From: Arthrobacter sp. JZ12
GTDB lineage: Bacteria > Actinomycetota > Actinomycetes > Actinomycetales > Micrococcaceae
Reading direction: 5' to 3'
NCBI RefSeq assembly: GCF_035189165.1
Contig: NZ_CP045246.1
Coordinates: 3,243,058-3,307,057, forward strand
Length of the DNA stretch: 64,000 bases
A program made the translations under genes and the position numbers. Under the pieces are notes generated by a model. That model saw only the letters and a program-made list of their open reading frames with translations. It was not told the origin of the DNA and ran no database searches. The number at the start of each line of letters is the position of its first letter. The first letter of the stretch is position 1. Shown in pieces: positions 17,870 to 29,647 of this stretch.

Positions 17870-18346
17870 ATGCACACCACAGTTCTTGTTCTGGCCACGG
17901 CGTCGATGGGGTTGATCGCCGGACTCTTCTACGCCTTTTCCGTTTCGGTGATGCCCGGCCTCCGCAGGATCGGGGACCAGCCCTTCGTTCAGGCGATGGG
18001 CGCCATCAACACAGCCATTCAGAACCTTTGGTTCGCCGTGAGCTTTTTCGGGGCGCTGCTCTTCACCGCCTGGGCACTCGTACTGCAGGTCAGTGAAGGC
18101 ACCCCGCGCCTGTTTACAGTTGCCACTGCGCTAATCCTTTACGTCGCAGTGCTCGGCATAACGTTCACGATCAACATTCCCCTGAACCTCGAACTTGAGC
18201 GGTCGGCCTCAGCGCAGACAGGTGGTTCAGCTGCTGCCCGGCTCCGGTTCGAGAAGCGGTGGGTGGGCTGGAACCACCTTCGGACGCTGCTCTCTTTCGC
18301 TGCGTTCATCCTGCTCTGTACTGCTCTGGTCAGCCCGCCACAGTGA
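17870..18346 (+). CDS. DUF1772 / anthrone-oxygenase-like membrane protein
   Basis: Protein of 158 residues with four hydrophobic segments (about 5-25, 50-75, 83-105, 138-155). Features of DUF1772 are FYAFSVSVMPGLRRI, FVQAMGAINTAIQN, TFTINIPLNLEL and the final WVGWNHLRTLLSFAAF. Fungal relatives include anthrone oxygenases; for the bacterial group the function is not established. Upstream GGGGGCTTTCGA precedes the ATG. Ends 9 bp before the convergent MTHFR-like gene's stop. Confidence 0.85.
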   Translation: MHTTVLVLATASMGLIAGLFYAFSVSVMPGLRRIGDQPFVQAMGAINTAIQNLWFAVSFFGALLFTAWALVLQVSEGTPRLFTVATALILYVAVLGITFTINIPLNLELERSASAQTGGSAAARLRFEKRWVGWNHLRTLLSFAAFILLCTALVSPPQ

Positions 18347-18355
18347 GGTCAGGGG

Positions 18356-19120
18356 TCACGAGGCGCCGGGTAACCGCGCGAAATCGTTGAAACTGTAGAC
18401 GTGAAGCCCGGCGAACCCGCCTGATCTTTCGATCGATCCGACCAGCCGCGTGGGATCGTACGACGACGGCGCCAGCACCGACCGCAGCAGCGAACCACTG
18501 CGCTTGGCGAACTTGAGCGACGGACCAACTCCGATCCTTCCGGCGAGCGCTACGAGCCGGGTGCGTCGCACCTGTCCGGGGACGCCGGCCCAGACCGGGA
18601 GGGTAAACCCGTCGGCGCGGATGCGGGCAAGATAGTCGGAAAGCACCGGCGCGGAGAAACACATCTGGGTCACTGCCCAGTCGCCGTACTCCTGCTTCTT
18701 CAGCAGCAGCTGCGTGAGCTCGGGTTCGGGGATGGCGGGGTGCCCCTCGGGATAGGCAGCGAAGCCGAGCCGGAAGGAGCCGGTGCCCGCGAGTTCCTCC
18801 AGAAGGGGAACGCTCCAGGCGTACGGTCCGGCGTCGGCCTTGGCGTCCCCGGCGATCACGAAGATGTCCTTGACGCCGGCGTCGGCCAGACGCTTCGAGA
18901 AGGTGTCCATCTGCTGCTTGGACTCGATCGACCGGGCCGCCAAGTGCGGCACGGCGCGGTAACCGAGCGCCGCAAGTTCGACCGCCAGATCCACCGTTTC
19001 AGACGGTCCATGGTGCGGCAGGCAGGTGATCGTGATCGTCGCGGGCGCCGGCAGTTCGCGGCCCAACCGGGCGACGACGTCGTGCCCCGGAATGATCTCA
19101 ACGCGTGCGGGGAGAGCCAT
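18356..19120 (-). CDS. Methylenetetrahydrofolate reductase-family protein
   Basis: Flavoprotein-type TIM barrel of 254 residues related to MetF, which reduces 5,10-methylene-THF to 5-methyl-THF. Matches include VEIIPGHD, ITCLPHHGP, AVPHLAARSI, IFVIAGDAKADAGPY, the LGFAAYPEGHP strand and QMCFSAPVLSDYLARI. It is shorter than classical MetF (about 290-310) and belongs to the short actinobacterial branch often found beside glycine-cleavage genes. Its start is directly against the sdaA stop, so it is the last gene of the gcvP-gcvT-sdaA unit. Whether it is the cell's main MTHFR is unknown. Confidence 0.82.
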   Translation of the reverse strand: MALPARVEIIPGHDVVARLGRELPAPATITITCLPHHGPSETVDLAVELAALGYRAVPHLAARSIESKQQMDTFSKRLADAGVKDIFVIAGDAKADAGPYAWSVPLLEELAGTGSFRLGFAAYPEGHPAIPEPELTQLLLKKQEYGDWAVTQMCFSAPVLSDYLARIRADGFTLPVWAGVPGQVRRTRLVALAGRIGVGPSLKFAKRSGSLLRSVLAPSSYDPTRLVGSIERSGGFAGLHVYSFNDFARLPGAS

Positions 19121-20494
19121 TCAGCATTCCACGACGTTCAGGGCCAGCCCTCCGCGGGCTGTTTCCTTGTACTTGTCCATCATGTCGGCGCCGGTCTCGC
19201 GCATGGTCTTGATTGCGGCGTCGAGCGACACGAAGTGCTGCCCGTCGCCGCGGACCGCCATGCGCGCCGCGGTGATCGCCTTCATGGCTGCCACCGCGTT
19301 GCGCTCGATGCAGGGGATCTGCACCAGCCCGCCCACCGGGTCGCAGGTCAGGCCGAGGTTGTGCTCGATGCCGATCTCGGCTGCGTTCTCGACCTGAGCA
19401 GGTGTGCCGCCGAGGACTTCGGCGAGGCCGGCTGCCGCCATCGCACACGCGGATCCCACCTCGCCCTGGCAGCCGACCTCGGCGCCCGAGATGGACGCGT
19501 TGGTCTTGAACAGGGCACCGACGGCGGTGCTGGTGAGCAGGAAGCGGATGACGCCGTCGTCGTCGGCTCCGGGCACGAAGTCGGTGTAGTACTTCAGGAC
19601 GGCCGGGATGATCCCGGCCGCGCCGTTGGTGGGCGCGGTGACCACGCGGCCTCCGGCGGCGTTCTCCTCGTTGACCGCGAGCGCGAACAGGGTGACCCAC
19701 TCCATGGTGCTGAGGTGATCGTTCGGATCGGCCTCCTTGCGGAGCAGCTCGAACTGCTTGGCAGCACGACGGCGGACGTGGAGTCCGCCCGGGAGCTCGC
19801 CACTGTTGATGGTTCCCCGCCGGATGGTGTCCTGCATGACGTCCCAGATCTTCAGCAGGCCGCCGCGGACGTCATTCTCGTTTCGGGTGGCGAGTTCATT
19901 TGCGAGCACGATGTCCGCGAATGACTTCCCGGTAGTCGCAGCGATCTCGAGCAGCTGCTCGGCGGAGGTGAAGGGGTATGGCACGTCCACGCTGTTTTCC
20001 GCAGGAGTGTCTGTCCCGATCTGGTCCTCATCCAACACAAAGCCGCCGCCGACGGAGTAGTACTCGCGCGACAGCAGAACCATTCTGTCCTCGGCATACG
20101 CAGTAAATCGCATGCCGTTGGTGTGATACTCGAGCCGCTCCTTCCGGTGAAGGATGAGGTCGGTCTGCGGGTCGAAAAAAACCTCGTGAGTGCCGCCCAG
20201 ACGGAGGGCCTTTGTGGCCGAGATCTGCTCGACGCGCGGCTCGGCGCGCTGCGGATCCGTCAGGTGCGGCTGCTCCCCCTCGAGACCCAGGATGACGGCC
20301 TTGACCGTGCCGTGACCGTGCCCGGTCACGCCCAGTGAACCGAACAGTTCAGCCTTCACCTCGCGCGTCTGCTCAAGCTGTCCCCGCTGGAAGAGCATCT
20401 GGGTGAACAGATACGCGGCCGTCATTGGCCCACCGGTATGCGAACTCGACGGGCCGATTCCGATCTTGAACAGATCGAAGGCGCTGATGGTCAT
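19121..20494 (-). CDS. sdaA: L-serine ammonia-lyase (iron-sulfur type)
   Basis: Single-chain L-serine dehydratase of 457 residues; converts serine to pyruvate and ammonia. The beta (substrate/regulatory) part begins [21 protein letters not shown]. The alpha part carries [13 protein letters not shown] and the cysteines expected for the 4Fe-4S cluster, in [32 protein letters not shown] and the terminal NVVEC. Start overlaps the gcvT stop (ATGA), so translation is coupled. Placement behind a glycine riboswitch fits disposal of excess glycine through serine to pyruvate. Confidence 0.95.
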   Translation of the reverse strand: MTISAFDLFKIGIGPSSSHTGGPMTAAYLFTQMLFQRGQLEQTREVKAELFGSLGVTGHGHGTVKAVILGLEGEQPHLTDPQRAEPRVEQISATKALRLGGTHEVFFDPQTDLILHRKERLEYHTNGMRFTAYAEDRMVLLSREYYSVGGGFVLDEDQIGTDTPAENSVDVPYPFTSAEQLLEIAATTGKSFADIVLANELATRNENDVRGGLLKIWDVMQDTIRRGTINSGELPGGLHVRRRAAKQFELLRKEADPNDHLSTMEWVTLFALAVNEENAAGGRVVTAPTNGAAGIIPAVLKYYTDFVPGADDDGVIRFLLTSTAVGALFKTNASISGAEVGCQGEVGSACAMAAAGLAEVLGGTPAQVENAAEIGIEHNLGLTCDPVGGLVQIPCIERNAVAAMKAITAARMAVRGDGQHFVSLDAAIKTMRETGADMMDKYKETARGGLALNVVEC

Positions 20495-21603
20495 GACCGG
20501 CCCGAGCGCCTGTAGAACGGCAGTTCAATTACGGTGAAGGCTTCGGGCCGGCCACGGAGATCCACCTGAAGCTCGGTACCGGGCTCGCTCAGCCCCGACT
20601 CGACATAGGCGAGCGCCACTGGGTATCCGAGGGTCGGGCTGGGGAGGCCGGACGTGACGGTACCGACCGCGCGTCCGTCCGAGACGACGTCGTACCCGGC
20701 GCGTGCCGACCGACGACCGGCGCCGCGCAGGCCGACAAGCGTGCGCGCAGGAACCTGGTCCTTCAGCGCTTCCAGCGCTGACCGGCCCACGAAGTCATCC
20801 GTCTTCTTGAAGCTGACGACGCCTCGCAGTCCCGCCTCGAAGGGGTTGGTGTCCAGACCCAGCTCGTGACCGTACAGGGGCATGCCGGCCTCCAGGCGGA
20901 GGGAATCGCGGGAGGCCAGACCGCACGGCGCCAATCCATGATCGGTACCGGCCTCGAGGACCGCCTTCCACAGCTGACCCGCCTGGGCATTGCCGATGAA
21001 CAGCTCGAACCCGTCTTCGCCGGTGTAGCCGGTGCGGGCCAGCAGCACGCTCTGCCCCGCCAGTTCCACCTGCACTGCGGCGTAGTACTTCAGCGACGTG
21101 ATCGCATCCTGGTCTTCCAGTGACGCGAGGCCCAGAAGGATCCCCTCAGCGTTAGGGCCCTGGACCGCGATCAGCGACGTGTCCTGTGACTGGTCCTCGA
21201 CGGTGACCTCGAAGGCGTCCGACCGCGTCTGCAGTTCGGCGGCGACGGTGTCGGAGTTCGACGCGTTGGGCACCACCAGGAACCGGTCCTCGGCGAGCCG
21301 GTACACGATGAGGTCGTCGATCACGCCGCCGTCCCCGTTGCAGATGAGCGAGTACTTCGCCTTTCCGACTGCGATCACGGCGAGATTGCCCACCAGCGCG
21401 TAATTCAGGAACTCCGCTGCCTGCGGTCCGGTCACCATCACCTCACCCATATGGGAGAGGTCGAAGATGCCGGCTGCGCGGCGGACAGTGTGGTGTTCCT
21501 CGAGCTCGCTCCGGTACTTCAGGGGCATCTGCCAGCCGCCGAAGTCAGTGAAGGATGCGCCGAGTTCAGAGTGTTGGGCGTAGAGAGCTGTCTGCTTGGT
21601 CAT
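20491..21603 (-). CDS. gcvT: Aminomethyltransferase, glycine cleavage T protein
   Basis: T protein of 370 residues; moves the aminomethyl carbon from lipoylated GcvH to THF, releasing ammonia. Typical sequence: [67 protein letters not shown] and [15 protein letters not shown]-terminal barrel domain ends [17 protein letters not shown]. It lies 9 bp behind gcvP and overlaps sdaA. The gcvH gene that often sits beside it is absent. Confidence 0.96.
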   Translation of the reverse strand: MTKQTALYAQHSELGASFTDFGGWQMPLKYRSELEEHHTVRRAAGIFDLSHMGEVMVTGPQAAEFLNYALVGNLAVIAVGKAKYSLICNGDGGVIDDLIVYRLAEDRFLVVPNASNSDTVAAELQTRSDAFEVTVEDQSQDTSLIAVQGPNAEGILLGLASLEDQDAITSLKYYAAVQVELAGQSVLLARTGYTGEDGFELFIGNAQAGQLWKAVLEAGTDHGLAPCGLASRDSLRLEAGMPLYGHELGLDTNPFEAGLRGVVSFKKTDDFVGRSALEALKDQVPARTLVGLRGAGRRSARAGYDVVSDGRAVGTVTSGLPSPTLGYPVALAYVESGLSEPGTELQVDLRGRPEAFTVIELPFYRRSGRS

Positions 21604-21612
21604 CAGGAATCC

Positions 21613-24486
<2,874 letters not shown>

Positions 24487-24544
24487 GGGAACTCCGTAAA
24501 TCGGTGTTCGCGCCAGGCACGAACGCTGGTTGAGTTCCTCCCCG

Positions 24545-24728
24545 CTCTGTATGGGACCTGAGAGATTCCGCGGACTCGAAAGACCGCCTTGCACCGTCGG
24601 TGAGCACAGCCATTAATGGCCGGGCTGCTTTCCAGAGTTGCCTTTCCGCGGCGGTGCTGGGCCTGAGAGATTCCTGGGGAGGATTTGCTCCTACGGCGCC
24701 TGCTGAGTGATCGGCAGGACTCTCCCGC
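24545..24728 (-). ncRNA. Tandem glycine riboswitch of gcvP
   Basis: On the minus strand the leader has the two-aptamer glycine riboswitch pattern. Aptamer 1 opens with GGGAGAGTCC, has GCGCCGTAGGAGCAA and closes AATCTCTCAGGCC. After a short linker, aptamer 2 has ACTCTGGAAAG, CACCGACGGTGCAAGGCGG and closes GAATCTCTCAGGTCC. GAGCGGGGAGGAACTC follows before the gcvP ATG. Two complete aptamers in series upstream of glycine cleavage genes are the textbook ON switch. Edges are approximate. The 155 bp beyond it (24729-24883) should hold the promoter; nothing else was recognised there. Confidence 0.95.
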
Positions 24729-24883
24729 TGCGGGTCAGTGGCTAAGAAAAGTAGAGCTATGAAGTTTTTTGATCGTGACCCAGCTTACTCTCCGGGCTCC
24801 CGCCCCGGAAATGGCGTTGGTCCAATGACGCTTGGGGAGGGAGCTGCCGAAGGTTCGCGCCCTCACCCAACCGCTACCCAGAC

Positions 24884-25744
24884 TTACCCTTCAGCTTCAG
24901 CGATCGTGAAGCTGTTCCACCCAGTTCCGATCCGCTCCCGGGAGTTCCAGCTGCCATTCCCGAAACCGTAGAAGTGAAGCACTCCATCCTCAGACCTCGC
25001 TAGCAAACCCGGCTCGCTGGCCTCTCCGAAGCCCGGCTCACTGGCTTCCCTGTAGCGCGTGAACGATCCGACATAATTCATCGAATCCCATCCGTTTCCT
25101 ATTCTCTTACGGGTCTCCCCATAGAAATTCCCGTTACCGTCGGTGCGATACAGGAGCATATCGCCCGACGTTGTTGTGGCAGCAATGTCCTGGCCTCCGT
25201 CACCGTCCCAGTCCAAGAGATTCACATTCAGTGATCCCCAACCGCTTCCCTCAAGGATCCGTTCTCCTATGATCGCGGTCCCTGACGGATTTGTGTAGTT
25301 ATAGAGCCTTCCATCAACGGTGCTTTTCGCGATGATTGACGGATAGTTATCGGCCTGCTTCCAGTAGCCGACAGAAATATCGTAATTCTGCCAACCATGG
25401 CCGATAGTCGATGCCCGAAATCCGCCATCCGCCTTGCCCCAGTAGATGTGGAGCCTGCCATCCTTACCCTTGGCCAGCAGATCCTTGATACCGTCCGCAT
25501 TCCAGTCGGTCACGTGGATTTCGGCCATTCCGCTCCACCCGGAGCCAATCCGGTTCCTGCCCGAGTAGACTCTGCCGTAATTCCAGAGAACGCCGCTACT
25601 GTCAAAAGCAATCAGCTCTTCAGACATTATGTAAGGACGGGAGGCGTGCCACGTCGGTTGAGCCTTGGCTGGAACAGCAGTGAATAACGTGGACAAAGCC
25701 AAAGCGGGCAAAATTGCCGTGATGATTTTACGCATAGAACGCAT
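24884..25744 (-). CDS. Secreted FG-GAP/VCBS-repeat protein
   Basis: Predicted exported protein of 286 residues. Signal peptide MRKIITAILPALALSTLF ends near AKAQ. The mature part is a propeller-like repeat: SGWSGMAEIHVTDWNADGIKDLLAKG, GWQNYDISVGYW, GWGSLNVNLLDWDGDGGQDIAA and GWDSMNYVG each start with a G-W motif. Two have Asp-rich loops (DWNADGIKD, DWDGDGGQD) like calcium-binding FG-GAP loops. Near the end a short unit EASEPGF/EASEPGL is duplicated. Base composition is visibly more AT-rich than neighbours, hinting at transfer. The C-terminus of related proteins often accompanies lysozyme or amidase domains, but none is present here. The start may be the second Met at 25732. Confidence 0.75.
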   Translation of the reverse strand: MRSMRKIITAILPALALSTLFTAVPAKAQPTWHASRPYIMSEELIAFDSSGVLWNYGRVYSGRNRIGSGWSGMAEIHVTDWNADGIKDLLAKGKDGRLHIYWGKADGGFRASTIGHGWQNYDISVGYWKQADNYPSIIAKSTVDGRLYNYTNPSGTAIIGERILEGSGWGSLNVNLLDWDGDGGQDIAATTTSGDMLLYRTDGNGNFYGETRKRIGNGWDSMNYVGSFTRYREASEPGFGEASEPGLLARSEDGVLHFYGFGNGSWNSRERIGTGWNSFTIAEAEG

Positions 25745-25917
25745 GGATGATCCCCCGGATAAGTGAAAGCGACGACTTCATTATCCGCCGAATTTTGGGT
25801 TATGCGGCTCGGCGTCCGTATAGATTGAATAACGATAAGGGCGGCCCTGCGAATATCTCTTATGCTAGACGCCCGGAGGGAATCCAATCAGGAAAGCCGG
25901 GAAACTAAGCTTGCCCC

Positions 25918-26322
25918 ATGACTCGGTACGCGATTGACGCTCCAACCCTCTTGCATCTTGTGCAGGGCACTCAAGGAGTGGCCGTCAAGCATCAACTCGT
26001 AGCGCCGAACCTTATCCGTTCGCAATCGCTCTCCCTGCTCTTCGAAGCCGTTCAGCAGGGCCGGCTCTCGGAGGACGAGGCTCTGCTACACCACGAGCGC
26101 ATGACCGAAATGAAAATGCGCTTGTTGGGCGACAGAGTATCCCGCCGGACAGCGTGGAAAATCGCCCGTGAGCAGGGCTGGGACTCAACGTACGACGCCG
26201 AGTACCTGGCTGTTGCGCGATTGCAGGCCGACGCGCTTGTCACCGTCAGCACGGAAATGCGTGCCAAGGCGCAAGACATCGTCCCCATTGCCCCTCTGGA
26301 CGTGCTCTTCGCCTCGGATTAG
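25918..26322 (+). CDS. Solitary PIN-domain protein (VapC-like)
   Basis: Protein of 134 residues resembling PIN-domain ribonucleases. RYAIDAPTLLHLV carries the first conserved Asp, LIRSQSLSLLF forms the second helix, and YDAEYLAVARLQADALVTVS has the downstream acidic residues and the strand with the Thr/Ser expected in VapC. No antitoxin-like ORF lies in the 173 bp upstream or just downstream, so it may be an orphan or a housekeeping PIN protein. No Shine-Dalgarno is visible before the ATG; a leaderless transcript is possible. Confidence 0.72.
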   Translation: MTRYAIDAPTLLHLVQGTQGVAVKHQLVAPNLIRSQSLSLLFEAVQQGRLSEDEALLHHERMTEMKMRLLGDRVSRRTAWKIAREQGWDSTYDAEYLAVARLQADALVTVSTEMRAKAQDIVPIAPLDVLFASD

Positions 26323-26387
26323 TTGAAGCTACAACCATCTATGACTAGACTGCCACAAGAGCTCAGGCGCCAGCCAAGGAGGAACGC

Positions 26388-27017
26388 ATGAACCACTTCC
26401 CTGAACCCGTCGTTGCCTGGCACGGCCAGGACAACCCCGATCTGCCTTTGGTGGTTCTCCTCCATGGCCGAGGCGCCGACGAAAACGGGATCATCGGCCT
26501 GGCGAACCACCTGCCTGCCAGCGCGTCCTATGCAGCAGTGCGCGCGCCCATCGCGGAGGGTGGCGGCTATGCGTGGTTCGCAAACCGGGGCATCGGACGT
26601 CCCATCGCCGAGTCGCTCGAGCAGACCATGGCGTGGTTTCGGAACTGGCTCGACGAGGTGGCGCCCGCCGATCGCTCCGTCCTCCTGATCGGCTTCAGCG
26701 GCGGCGCCGCGTTCGCAGGCGGACTGCTGCTCTCAGACCCTGTCCGCTTCGCCGGCGCCGCAATCCTGTACGGCACCCTCCCGTTCGACGCCGGTGTCCC
26801 CACTACACCGGGACATCTCACCGGAGTGCCGGTCTTCGTCGCGCAGGGGGACGCCGACACCGTGATTCCGCGCGAACTCCTCGACCGCACCTGGACCTAC
26901 ATCACCGAGCAGTCAGGCGCCACTGCCCACCCGCGCCGGGATCCAGGCGGCCACAGCCTCAGCCAGGAGACCGCCGTCGAACTTCCGGAATGGGTGGCCC
27001 GCCGGCTCTCCCACTGA
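26388..27017 (+). CDS. Alpha/beta hydrolase, phospholipase/carboxylesterase family
   Basis: Serine hydrolase of 209 residues, cytoplasmic. Oxyanion region LVVLLHGRGADENGI, nucleophile elbow LIGFSGGAAFAGG (Ser), acid in VAQGDADTVIP and catalytic His in DPGGHSLSQET form the triad. The fold and length match the small carboxylesterase family (YpfH-like). AAGGAGG precedes the ATG at good spacing. Physiological substrate unknown. A hairpin follows the stop. Confidence 0.9.
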   Translation: MNHFPEPVVAWHGQDNPDLPLVVLLHGRGADENGIIGLANHLPASASYAAVRAPIAEGGGYAWFANRGIGRPIAESLEQTMAWFRNWLDEVAPADRSVLLIGFSGGAAFAGGLLLSDPVRFAGAAILYGTLPFDAGVPTTPGHLTGVPVFVAQGDADTVIPRELLDRTWTYITEQSGATAHPRRDPGGHSLSQETAVELPEWVARRLSH

Positions 27018-27045
27018 GTGAAGAGGTCGGCTGGGAGCGAAACGC

Positions 27046-27080
27046 TCCATCCCACTGAAACAGCTCTGTGGTGGGATGGA
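27046..27080. terminator. Hairpin terminator between convergent genes
   Basis: Perfect 10-bp inverted repeat TCCATCCCAC / GTGGGATGGA with a 15-base loop, located between the hydrolase stop and the convergent FAD-oxidoreductase stop. No long U-run, so it could also be a processing or mRNA-end structure. Confidence 0.7.
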
Positions 27081-27107
27081 AGGCGGGAAGCTTGGAACGA
27101 AGATCAA

Positions 27108-28553
27108 CTAAACGCCCGGAGACAGATCCGGCACCGGCAGCCCGAACACGTCCTTCAGCGCGAGCCTTGCCGCGTGATAGCCGCCCATCCCGTGCACTCC
27201 GGGTCCCGGCGGCGTCGACGCCGAGCAAAGGTAGAGCCCCTTCACTGGCGTCCGCCACGGCTTCGGGCTGAAGGAGGGCCGCGCCAGCAACTGCGGAATG
27301 GTGACGGCTCCACCGCTGAAGTCGCCGCCCACGTAGTTGGCGTTGTGGCGCTCGGTGTCTGCCGCCGTCGTTACATGGGAACGGACGACGACGTCGCGGA
27401 AGCCTGGTGCGAACCGCTCGATCTGCCGCACGACGGCGTCGGTCATGTCCCGGTGCGAGCCGTTGGGAACATGGCAGTACGTCCACAGAACGTGGCGTCC
27501 GTGGGGCGCACGGGACGGATCGAAGGCAGAGGGCTGCGAAATCAGCACATACGGACGCTCCGGGTGCTTGCCGGCCGCGACGTCCGCTTCGGAGGCCGCG
27601 AGCTCCTCGCGGGATCCGCCGGCATGCACGGTGCCGGCCTGCATCACTTCCTCGTTGGCCCACGGAACCGGACCGGACAGGATGAAGTCCACCTTGCAGG
27701 CGCCGTCGCCGAAACGGAACCGTTCCAGTGCGGCCGAGTACCGGGCGGGAAGCCGACCACTGGCCATCCTGGCCAGCGCGGGCGGTGAGACATCGAGCAG
27801 CACAGCCCGGGCGTCGTCGAGCTCGCCCACCGCGTCGATCCTGTGCCCGGTGTGGAGCACGCCGCCGTGGGCGCGGATGTCGTCAGCCATGGCAGTGATG
27901 ATGGACTGCGATCCCCCGACGGGGATCGGCCATCCCACCGCGTGGGCGAGGGCACCGAGCGTCATCCCCGCGCCTGCGGACGCGAGGGTGGGTAGCGGGG
28001 CGACGGCGTGCGCAGCCACTCCCGAGATCAGCGCGGCTGCTTCCTCCGTCGAAAACCGCAGATTCCAGAGTGGCGACCCCTGCTCCACGGTCGCGAGCCC
28101 CAGCGCTGCAGCCGCCACCGGGTGGCGCGGAATGCGCAGGAACGGGTTTAACCCGGTGTCCACCACGCCGTCGATGTGCTGCACCAGGGGCCGCATCAGC
28201 CGTCGCCACGCCTGCCCATCCGGACCCAGGCCGAGCGCCGTCCGACCAAGGTCCCGCCAGGCGAGCCCGGCACGACCACCGTCCAGGGGATTGGCGTAGG
28301 AAAGCTCCGGAACCACAAACGGCACCCGCTCCGACAGGCCGAACGCCCGGAAGAAAGGGGACGCCAGCGCCATCGGGTGCACGGCGGAGCAGATATCGTG
28401 CAGATGGTCCGGCTCGATCAGCTCCGCAGTGCGGGACCCACCGCCCAGGGTGGATTGCGCCTCGAACACCTCGACGCTCAAACCCGCACGGGCCATCACG
28501 ACGCCGGCCGCCAGCCCGTTGGGCCCGGCACCGATAATCGCGACGTCTGCCAT
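27108..28553 (-). CDS. Phytoene-desaturase-like FAD oxidoreductase
   Basis: Flavoprotein of 481 residues in the CrtI/amine-oxidase superfamily. The N-terminal FAD Rossmann motif is VAIIGAGPNGLAAGVVMARAG, followed by VEVFEAQSTLGGGSRT; the C-terminal FAD-binding end is LYLCSASTPPGPGVHGMGGYHAA. It resembles the 'NAD(P)/FAD-dependent oxidoreductase' branch near human PYROXD2 rather than true carotenoid desaturases. No crt genes are adjacent, so a carotenoid role is unlikely. It follows the FemAB gene by 2 bp on the same strand. Confidence 0.85.
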   Translation of the reverse strand: MADVAIIGAGPNGLAAGVVMARAGLSVEVFEAQSTLGGGSRTAELIEPDHLHDICSAVHPMALASPFFRAFGLSERVPFVVPELSYANPLDGGRAGLAWRDLGRTALGLGPDGQAWRRLMRPLVQHIDGVVDTGLNPFLRIPRHPVAAAALGLATVEQGSPLWNLRFSTEEAAALISGVAAHAVAPLPTLASAGAGMTLGALAHAVGWPIPVGGSQSIITAMADDIRAHGGVLHTGHRIDAVGELDDARAVLLDVSPPALARMASGRLPARYSAALERFRFGDGACKVDFILSGPVPWANEEVMQAGTVHAGGSREELAASEADVAAGKHPERPYVLISQPSAFDPSRAPHGRHVLWTYCHVPNGSHRDMTDAVVRQIERFAPGFRDVVVRSHVTTAADTERHNANYVGGDFSGGAVTIPQLLARPSFSPKPWRTPVKGLYLCSASTPPGPGVHGMGGYHAARLALKDVFGLPVPDLSPGV

Positions 28554-28555
28554 GG

Positions 28556-29647
28556 CTAGCTCCGTACTCCGGTGCGCGTGCGCAGCTTCGACAACGACGA
28601 CGCTGCTCCCATCAACGCCCCGCGCACCTTGGCCGGCGCTGACCGCCGCAGCGAGAGCAGACCGGCAACCACCCTGTACTTCCCGGGGTTGAGCGGCACG
28701 TCATAGGTAGTGGGTATTTCCACGACGTTTTTGGAGAAGTTCCGCTTGAACGTGGTCACGTTGACCAACTGGGGGTAGTTCTCGCTCACGATTCCGGTCA
28801 GACCGCACGCCGTGTTCCCCGCGGCCTTCAGCTGCTTGAACGCCTCCCACAGCAGCAGGTATGGGGCGAAGGTCTTCCGAGCATCGGCCGTGCTGCCCGC
28901 GAAGTAGTAGACGGAGTAGCCGCGGTATTCGGTGGTGATGAGCCAGCTGACAGCCCGCCCGTCCACGTAGGCCACCAGGAGCCGGAGGTAGTCACCGAGT
29001 TCGGACAGCAGCTTCTCGTAGTAATCGGCCCCGAAGCTCGAGAATCCGTCGCGTTCGGCAGTTTCCTGAAGGATGGGAAAAAGGTCCCCACGGAAGACCC
29101 GGATCCAGTCGTTCCGCTCAATGGTTCGCACCTCGACACCGGAACGCTCCGCCCGCCGGATGCTGTTACGGGCGTTGGGCCGGAAGGACTTGAAGATCGC
29201 GTCCTCGCTCGGCGTGAGATCAACGACAATCTCGCGCTCGTACCAGCCGTGCTCGATCGGGCCGTCCGCGGGCGGCTGAGGGTGCTCAACCTGCATCCGG
29301 ACGTACAGCGGATCGGTATCAGGGTCTGCAGCGAACTGCTCCTGGACGGTGCGCATCAGCCGCAGCTCAGCCTCCGGCGAGCGCTCGGTGAGCCAGACCG
29401 GCCCGTTGACTGATACCAGGGACTCCCGGAAGCGGCGCTGCATGCGAAGCAGGCTCATCAGCACGGCGGGGGTGCCGTCGTCGTCGTAATAGGCCCAGAT
29501 TCCGTAGGGCTGGCGTCCCAGGCTGCGCTCGAAGTCCGCCCACTGGGGAGTCTGCTCCAGGGGGATGACAACATTGGGGTGGGCCTGCGCCAGTGCCTCG
29601 AAGCCCTCGGGCGTTAGGCGCTCACTGCGGAAGACGGGTTGTGTCAC
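28556..29647 (-). CDS. FemAB-family peptidyltransferase
   Basis: FemX/FemAB-type protein of 363 residues, using aminoacyl-tRNA to add residues to lipid II bridge peptides. Family features: TPQWADFERSLGRQPYGIWAY, LYVRMQVEHP, NARNSIRRAERSGVEVR (the conserved 'N.R..IR.A...G' motif), and FSSFGADYYEKLL with YSVYYFAGSTADARKTFAPYLL in the second GNAT half. The GTG start at 29647 overlaps the upstream stop as GTGA, so translation is coupled. Micrococcaceae have interpeptide bridges, so a cell-wall role fits. A longer in-frame extension upstream is antisense to the next gene and was discarded. Confidence 0.88.
   Translation of the reverse strand: MTQPVFRSERLTPEGFEALAQAHPNVVIPLEQTPQWADFERSLGRQPYGIWAYYDDDGTPAVLMSLLRMQRRFRESLVSVNGPVWLTERSPEAELRLMRTVQEQFAADPDTDPLYVRMQVEHPQPPADGPIEHGWYEREIVVDLTPSEDAIFKSFRPNARNSIRRAERSGVEVRTIERNDWIRVFRGDLFPILQETAERDGFSSFGADYYEKLLSELGDYLRLLVAYVDGRAVSWLITTEYRGYSVYYFAGSTADARKTFAPYLLLWEAFKQLKAAGNTACGLTGIVSENYPQLVNVTTFKRNFSKNVVEIPTTYDVPLNPGKYRVVAGLLSLRRSAPAKVRGALMGAASSLSKLRTRTGVRS

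Noticed and set aside
24790..24815. CCGGG...CCCGG repeat near the riboswitch as terminator
   Set aside because: Short imperfect stem without U-run; position fits neither neighbouring gene well.
25745..25917. Antitoxin gene for the PIN protein
   Set aside because: No frame with start signal and suitable length was found upstream or downstream.
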